Positions 56,946-64,000 of a stretch of DNA of 64,000 nucleotides are shown here, piece after piece. Within the stretch, counting starts at the first letter, position 1. Each line of letters opens with the position of its first letter. The position numbers were made by a program, and so were the translations under genes. The stretch spans positions 8,168,001 to 8,232,000 of the forward strand of contig WPIO01000002.1 in the NCBI GenBank assembly GCA_009760855.2, read 5' to 3'. The notes beneath the pieces are model-generated. The model was not told the DNA's origin. It did not search any database and was given only the letters and a program-made list of their open reading frames with translations. Origin of the DNA: Cristatella mucedo. Lineage: Eukaryota; Bryozoa; Phylactolaemata; Cristatellidae.

Positions 56946-59900
56946 TCACAGCCATAAATGCCAACCGTCAGCTCAGTTATATTAACTGCAAATAAAAAGC
57001 GATTAGCCCAGTAGCAGCAAGTAAACGATGAACAATCTTCGCCCGAAATCCTTTACAAAACCAAGTTAGCAATTGTGAGTGTTATGAATGTCTGCATTTG
57101 CACAGCATGGAGTTAAAAAACTTCTCTTATAATTTTTAGCAAGGCCACAAGCTACGCTCGAAATAAATAGGGTTACAATAAGTTTGTAAACAAAAATCCG
57201 GTTTTAAATTTAAAGTGCCGAATAACGAAAACTAGATTATTTTCAGATACATTTTGGAAAAATGTATCTCAAATTGAATTGAACCTTATTAAATTGAATT
57301 TAATTGAACAAATTGCATAAGGAATAGATGCACAAAAAAGTGGGCAGGCCAAAACCGGAGCCTAGGAAAAGTCTAATCGCTTACTTTCTTTCAATGCAAT
57401 CAGTTTCGAGTTATGAAGTAGGCAGCTCCCTGTTCTTAAAAAAATAAATTAAAACAATAAAATGCAGAATTTACGAAAATTAATGCACGACTTATGTTGA
57501 TAGTATCAACAGTGACTGATGTTTACATTAATTGCATCTGTTATTTCTTTGAAGGTGGTGAAATATTTAACTATTTAATTATCAAACGACAGCAGAAAAA
57601 TAGCACAGGACAAAGAGACAATATTCAGACTGCTCTGATCTTACCAGATCCATCAGCAAAATGTCTCGATAATTGTATGGCTATCCTGTCATAATTGATT
57701 TACAGTAATCATCTTTAATTATTCATTCCTTTAGTTAAAAGAGAAAACGTACCGTTAATTACAATTGCAGGTACTCTTCATTTGAGAGAGGAACCCAAAG
57801 AATTTTCGTCAGATGCCTGAAGCACAAGCAATTAGGTTACTGCTATTGTGAGCATAACACTGAAGTTAGCATTACATGAAAACTTAATTGCGAACAGTTT
57901 TATAACTTACAGATGTACTGCTCACGCTCCCGGCCACACATTTTAAGGCCAAAAGAGATACGAACTTCATACTGTCAACAATATTCAACCTGAAAAAAGC
58001 TAGAATTGATTATAATAAAATAAATAAATTATAGCAAACAAGTTTTCTATACTGACCACTTTGCCAATGTCAGGTGGCAATAGCAAAGGAGCACATCTAA
58101 GCATTAGTAAAGTGACCTATGCATTATGCTACTTTGACCATTTTATACAAAAGCAGTGTGCATTCGCCGAGATATGTACTAGGAAGAGATGTATCATCAT
58201 TAAAAATCACCCGACGCAATTCTACGAAGTGGCATGATTTCTAAGCCACGAGGGAAATTGGCCGGTTATGAAACACATGAACGCCTTTTGCGAAATAGTT
58301 GCCAAGGAGGGAGTGATACTGCAGGACCTCGTAACACAGGTTACTGTATGAAGAGGCAGAGCAGTGACGAGAAACGTGTGCACTTTTATAACAAGGTAAT
58401 CGGAAAAATCTTTAAGCGAAAATTGCTATTGACTTAGCTATGCTTAACATTCATAGTAAGCAAGCTACTAAATCACCAAAAATACTGAAAACCGATTGAT
58501 CCTCTAGCCACCTCATGCTTCTCCTGAGGAGATAAAAAACGAGTACTAATGTTTATAAGCAGCAGAAATTTGTCCCGGTCATGCAACTTGGCATTCTTGT
58601 AAGGTCGAGTACAGTGAAGTCTGCACAGCAGTGTCAATTTGCATATGTAACTGCGGTGAGGTGAGAGGGAAAGACAAATTATTTTTTACACGGCCATCCT
58701 CCCAGTGTAATGTAGCAGCACTTGATTGTAGTAAAAAAGACCACTTCGCTTCAAGCTGTACATTATGAATTGTATTTGAAAAAAATTCATACTGCTGAAA
58801 AACTGATCCTAACTGAGCAACTTAGTTTAGCCCAATCTAGTGGCTATCTCGTGGCTATTTTATCACAATCAAGCACTATTTTCTTTGATCCTATTGAGCC
58901 GAAAATATCCCGCTATAAGTGAACATTGAGCAATGGCTCCAAGATAACGACAGCATAAAGAAGATTTGTCAGCTTATCCGAATTCCAAGAATATCAAGCT
59001 TGTCCCTTCATAGAAGCAAACGACCTGAGAGTTCCTAGTTGTGCTTTAATCAAGAAAATGGCCGTTTAACTCTTAAGGTGCAATGAAAAGACTATTTGCG
59101 AGTTCAACGATTGACAGTAGACACTTAATTGCAGGAGTGGGTTGCTAGGTACGATAACGATAAACTTATAAGAATTCCTTAAGGCCCAGAATAACAATAA
59201 CTTGAAAACTAGATAGACATTACATGACCCATCAACATATAAGTGCTGTGAAAACTGCGAGAGAATTATGGAAATTTTAAGTTGCAACGAATTTGACCAA
59301 TCCTTACAGAAATAGATAAGAATCATCATGTCATGATAATCCCAGTATATATGAGCACTTTATAAAGTATTTCTTGTGCAAATGAAATTCGAAACAAGTA
59401 GGTCATTTGCATAAGAATTATCCTATATAAAGAGAAAAATTGTTTCAAGCGACATCTAATTTACTATACCTAACGTGATCAAAATTGCATATGCATCGAG
59501 TGCTTTTGTCGGCTCGGAAACAGTTTTTAGATGTTTCTACTTCTACTTTCCTTTACCACAAAATACTGCCGCTCATTGGGAGGCATGCCGACTGAGAGTA
59601 GACGACTTCAACAAATCACTGGTGGAGTGACGACTGGGGGCATTACAGTACTGTAGTTCGTAGGGAGGAGTAACCTCATGTATGATCAATCTTCTTTACT
59701 TCACAAGATTGACCACTGAGATCTGTGCTGTTTGTGCGAGCACAGCAGTTGGTACTGCAGTTTTTACGAGCTTTCCAAAGCCACCAGAGTGCACTGGTTT
59801 GCTTATATTTGCTATATATTATTATATTTATATTTTATATTTGCTTGTATTGGTTTGCTTACGGCGAACAAAATTAAAATCGTTAAACAATATATCATTG

Positions 59901-59989
59901 AACGAGGCGTGACGACGAAGACCTGTGTTCTGCGAGGTTTACATGAGGGGCGCGACTTCAAGCATGGATAATGATTGCAAATTTTTCTT

Positions 59990-60720
59990 TTACAGAGCAA
60001 ACAGAGAACTGAATCTCTGTGCAGACACTTTAAAGATGGTGTATAGAAAGCATCACCAAATGATTGTTGGTAGTGCACACAAGCAGCAGGCACAGTACAA
60101 GCAGGCACATGTACATGAAGGACGAACCAGAAATACCAACTACATGCTGTAACTAAAAGACGTGTTTTTAACTTCTCTTTAAATGTCATCATGTCAGGGT
60201 ACGATATGATGTGCGTCGGGTAGGGGGTGAGTTCTAGTCATTGAGAGTATGTGAACTAAAAGAACGGTCTCCAATGGTTTTAAGGTCGTACGAGGCGAAG
60301 CAATACCATTCGAGTTAAAACAGGTTTGCAGGATTCCTAGCGTGGTGGGGAGTAGTTCTGATAGGTAGGCTGGTGCAAGAGAATGAAGGCTTTGAAATTA
60401 AGTGACACAATCTCGAAGCTGATAAGCTGCTTGATTGAGAGCCAGTGCAAATCGGCAGAAGTAGAGTGATGCTGCAATAGTGATGCTCACGACAGACATG
60501 TCTAGCTGCCGAGCTTTACACCAACTGCAAGCACCTAAGTGCACAAACCGTAGACCAGCAATCAGTGAGGTACATAAGCCGAGACAGGATGTCACAAATG
60601 CATTGACCAGTTTATATGTAGTATCCCTGCACTATATAGTTCACTATATCTGTGACTATAGCGAGCTTTACATTACTCATGCTAACATTATCAGTGACAG
60701 CTGAGAGAAAGATTTTTCTT
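59990..60720 (-). mobile_element. LINE 3' part, ATT-tail family, degenerate
   Basis: Minus strand: post-RT coding block remnants (about 60600-60220, with a LQLV-type and a DLHW-like region and an LRTLND-like end), then the shared 3' UTR to a hairpin (AGAGATTCAGTTCTCT) near 60000. Many stops. Confidence 0.75.
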
Positions 60721-61323
60721 TATTTAGGTAGAATAGGAATAACTAAGAGCAGTGGAGTGTTGACAATCGCTGGGGGAGTAACGACTTGCAGCATTTAAAT
60801 AATGGCGTTTTTAGTAGTAACGACGGTGTAAAGCAAAGGAAACTTAGTCCCTATGGTAAAACCTTAAGGCTATTGACTTAAGATTTGCTTGGCATAAGTT
60901 ACGATTATAGTGAAATCTATGGCTTGATCCAGTGCCTGTAGTGAAAAGACGTATAATGCCAAATATGAATACTTAAGCGCATCATAGTACTCAATTTTAA
61001 TATCTTACAAAAGGCGAAGTCCTTGTTTGATAGGGAATACGATATGTGTCATTCATTCTAGCAGACTAATACAATCTCAGTATATTACAAATTAAGGGAT
61101 CGCTACGATTGACATCATCGCTAGGAGTTTCTTCTTCGATGTAGGCAAACTGGATAACGTAGGCAGGTATCAGAATCTGCCACTGAACTGACATACAATG
61201 TCTTTTTATTTGATGGCTTTCGGTGGTTTGGGATGCTGACAATGACATGGCATCGGGTTGGAATTAGCTGTGGTGTATCAAGATCTTTATGAAAAAGCTT
61301 GCAGAAAGCCTTCTAACACTTAG
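60721..61323. other. Intergenic, nothing recognised
   Basis: AT-rich sequence between two LINE fragments. The open frames are short and lack domains. Confidence 0.4.
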
Positions 61324-61685
61324 TATAATAATAATAATAATAATAATAATTCACTTGATAAAGCGCCCTCAGAGAACTCAATCTCTCTCTAGGCGCTTTA
61401 CATTTGCTGTAAAGTGAAATGCAATTGAATGGTAAGTAAAATCATGCTTGAAAAACAAACAAAATGAATAATATGGTTAGGGGTGACATGCACAGGGTCA
61501 GCATGCAAATGTGGTTAGTGGCAGCATGCACAGTGTCAGCACGCATAAGCACATCAAGGACGAATCACAGGGACCCACTAAATGCTGTCCTAAATAGGTG
61601 TGTTTTTAGGTTCCTTTTAAATGTGGTCAGGTCAGGGGATATTTTGACGCAGGTCGGGAGGGAGTTCCAGGCTTTGGGAGCATGT
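61324..61685 (-). mobile_element. LINE 3' end, ATT-tail family, well preserved
   Basis: Minus strand: (ATT)n tail of 9 units at 61324-61350, hairpin AGAGATTGAGTTCTCT, and a 3' UTR that follows 28548-28900 almost base for base before breaking off at about 61685. This is among the youngest-looking copies here. Confidence 0.9.
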
Positions 61686-61804
61686 ATAACCTCGGAATTT
61701 TTGTAGATGGTTAGTTCGATCTTGTTCGCATTTCATTCCTTACTCATGTAATTAGACATGGCACGTACAAATATTAAGGAAAGTTAGCGTTGTCATAAGT
61801 ATCT

Positions 61805-61831
61805 CTCTCGATGTCTCTCTCTCTGTGTCTT

Positions 61832-61908
<77 letters not shown>

Positions 61909-61910
61909 GC
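61805..61910. repeat. (CT)n followed by (TA)n microsatellite
   Basis: CT runs with short interruptions (61805-61892), then a TA run to about 61908. Confidence 0.95.
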
Positions 61911-62734
61911 GATACAAGAAAGTCTGCATGTTTAAATATATAACGAATTTGAACGGATTATATCTGTCCTTCAGCTAACAGGAAGGCTGTTGGTCACAGT
62001 GCTAATTCTGTGATGTACTTTGCCATGAGCGTACAGTTCGGCAAAGCACCTCTATCTTTGGATCTTTGGGGCTGATAGGAAGACTGGTAGCTCTTTGGTT
62101 GGACTATATATCCTTCTACGTGATAAATATAATTTCCAAAAATGTGCACAAGTCTCTGCATGCCAGAAACAGATTTCACATAATCAATCTCAAAATGTAT
62201 AGTTACTAAGCATTACTATGGGAGTACATTTATTTTCAAAAGAAACTTCCCTTTTCAAAGAAGCAGAGACTAAAAGAAAGACGCCTACCATAATCTATGT
62301 GATTATATACAGCAACTACCGGTGAATGTTTCAATCCTTAGGCTACATAATATCTCGACCCACATGGTAAAAAGACGACAAATGGTGTACAAGCACATTG
62401 GAAGCCTCCTTCAGATATTCAATGAATTATCTCAACCGCTAAATTTGCATTGTTTACTAGGCAGGACCGACTGCTCATCGAGTGGCGTATCCTGGCTATT
62501 TTGTCTCTGCTATAGTACCAATCTATTCAAGCGAATGCTAATTCTAGCTTCTACAATACAATATTTTAGAATCAAAGATGCACATCCTCTTAACCCTATT
62601 TCGATCGGCTGCAAAATCCATAACAGTTCTCACGTCAGCACCTTACCTAGAAATTCCTCTGGCGATCAAGCAGAACGTTTCTCTAGCTTCACTGTAAGAA
62701 GATATTTAAGATAAAAAAACATCCGATTATGGAG

Positions 62735-62890
62735 CCTTACTTGCAGCGCAGCAGAAAGAGCATTAACGGCTATCACCACTGCTTGCAGTTGGCAATACAA
62801 GATTACCCACTGCAAGATTCGAACCAGCGACTTCGACGGTGAACAAGGGATTACTAAGCTCATGGGCTATCGCAATTAATCACCCCAGGA
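62735..62890 (-). mobile_element. tRNA-derived SINE, family B
   Basis: Minus-strand B-box GGTTCGAATCT followed by TGCAGTGGGTAATC, ATTGCC and a GTGGTGATAGCCGTTAATGC block, in the order seen at 3130-3285. Confidence 0.7.
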
Positions 62891-63934
62891 ATAAGTCACC
62901 ATTATCCTGATATCATTCAGTTTCATTCCAATTCCTACTGAAGTACTATCTCGTAAATCGTTTGCAATACGGTAATGTTCATTGTAAGCCCGACACTAGT
63001 GACATCATCTCGAAGTATTGATCCCAGATTAAGTAGGACGCGAGCACTCAAGAACCTATGCCAGGTTTTCCACTCAGTACGTCCCTAAGGTTTATTGCTG
63101 TCATAAATAAGTAAAATAATTAACATGTTCTTTGGCTCGAGTATTAAATCCTCACCTTGCAAAAAAGCTGTTGTTTCGTATTGACCTGCAACTCACTACT
63201 TGCAGGTCTTCAGGCAATTGCTCTTAGGTACTTAGAAATTGTGTAGCTTGGCTCGTCTGTATTTTATAGCGGAATCGCCCAATTAACCAATTCTCATTGA
63301 CATACATAAGCTCAGCATGAATCAGATTGAAGAATTGCGATTTTCCCTTTCTTTAATCATAAGTACCTTCAATACCCACTTCGGCGATAACTAGCTAAAC
63401 TACTTCGTAACTACGCTAAGCTCTGCATCCATCGCTAATCAGAGTTGTCAGCAGTTTAGTCGGTTAGAAATACCTCTGATTAAGCTCAAGACTTTTGAAG
63501 ACGTGACTTTAATTGATCTTTAAGCCATCAACTCACTCCCGCCTGAAATACAGATATCACCAGAGTATATGTCCTTTTTAAAAAGAAAGAAAGCTCACAT
63601 GTTCCTTACAGAGCTTGTAGATTTCGTAAAAAGTTTCCTTCCTAAACTTATGTGTGGTGGTATCATGCACTTGATCACAAACCATTAACACGCTTCCCTT
63701 AAAGTAATTACACATTCACTAGTAATAGATTTAGCTCTGCTATTGTGCCAAACTTGAATCTCTTATTTTCCTTGTCATTATTGAGCCTTTAATGGTGAAA
63801 GTAAGCATGATGACTAGACTGGTTTTAAAAAGTAGGAAACTCAGCCGCTTGTATCTTTTGCTGAACTAGCTGCCACGACTCCCGGCCAATCAACTGTAAA
63901 AAAAGAAAATTCTTATCCTGACCGGCATGGTCCC

Positions 63935-64000
63935 TATGTAACGTATCTCCGTCTGAAACTCCACACAGCCATAAAGACTATGCGGGTGTTACGAAGGAGA
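63935..64000 (-). mobile_element. LINE 3' end, ATTAC-tail family, running off the window
   Basis: Minus strand ...TATGGCTGTGTGGAGTTTCAGACGGAGATACGTTAC, matching the terminus at 36250-36341. The body would lie to the right of the window. Confidence 0.8.

Larger units (their letters stand above)
55275..59989. other. Intergenic, AT-rich, no gene recognised
   Basis: Probably includes the missing 5' exon of the lectin gene, which I could not find. It holds a repeat copy (56025-56135) and a SINE (56770-56945). 57.0-59.98 kb shows only short frames without domains. Confidence 0.4.
61911..64000. other. Intergenic to right edge
   Basis: Contains a SINE (62735-62890) and a LINE 3' end at the edge (63935-64000). 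A 130-codon plus-strand frame at 62322-62714 has no recognised domain and partly abuts the SINE. I do not call it a gene. Confidence 0.4.

Noticed and set aside
62322-62714. 130-codon plus-strand frame
   Set aside because: No recognisable motif, no codon-use contrast visible by eye, and it runs up to a SINE. Left as chance frame.

Overview
The window is nuclear DNA of an animal, most likely an invertebrate. Genes are split by GT-AG introns, coding density is low, there are long dinucleotide microsatellites, and many decayed CR1/L2-type LINE and tRNA-derived SINE copies are present. I cannot name the species. The repeat content would suit a lophotrochozoan, but that is an inference. Stretches rich in G+C and CpG (about 0.43-1.8 kb, 3.8-5.9 kb, 45.3-51.2 kb) surround several gene 5' ends in an otherwise AT-richer sequence.

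Layout. (1) A phosphomannomutase gene (PMM-A, minus strand) starts at 5787. Two exons (5787-5674, 851-453) are visible and the rest lies off the left edge. Its N-terminus carries about 155 residues of acidic, tyrosine-rich and proline-rich sequence before the FDVDGT motif. (2) Head to head with it, a complete second paralogue (PMM-B, plus strand, 13017-19625, 8 exons, 272 aa) can be spliced in frame throughout. (3) Convergent to PMM-B lies mago nashi (minus strand, 25327-21021, 2 exons, 147 aa), whose 3.9-kb intron holds a foldback inverted repeat of about 600 bp. (4) 28-30.5 kb, 34.3-36.3 kb and 40.3-43.1 kb hold three large LINE remnants. (5) Between them (32329-31994, minus) is a small two-exon gene for a 72-aa secretory precursor with a KR site and a C-terminal glycine. 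(6) At 50507-46421 (minus) a five-exon gene encodes a 300-aa secreted, cysteine-free, all-helical protein whose N-terminus resembles the small peptide. (7) At 55274-54456 (minus) are three exons of a C-type lectin domain gene with a one-base frameshift. (8) The remainder, mainly 56-64 kb, is intergenic with SINE and LINE fragments.

Biology. Phosphomannomutase supplies mannose-1-phosphate for GDP-mannose, glycan and GPI synthesis. Mago nashi is a core exon junction complex subunit. The two cysteine-free secreted genes share a G-[IF]-L-x4-D-x-F-K start and are the best candidates for something undescribed. All exon joins were made by eye from reading frame, GT-AG sites and family alignment from memory. 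No search or transcript data were available.
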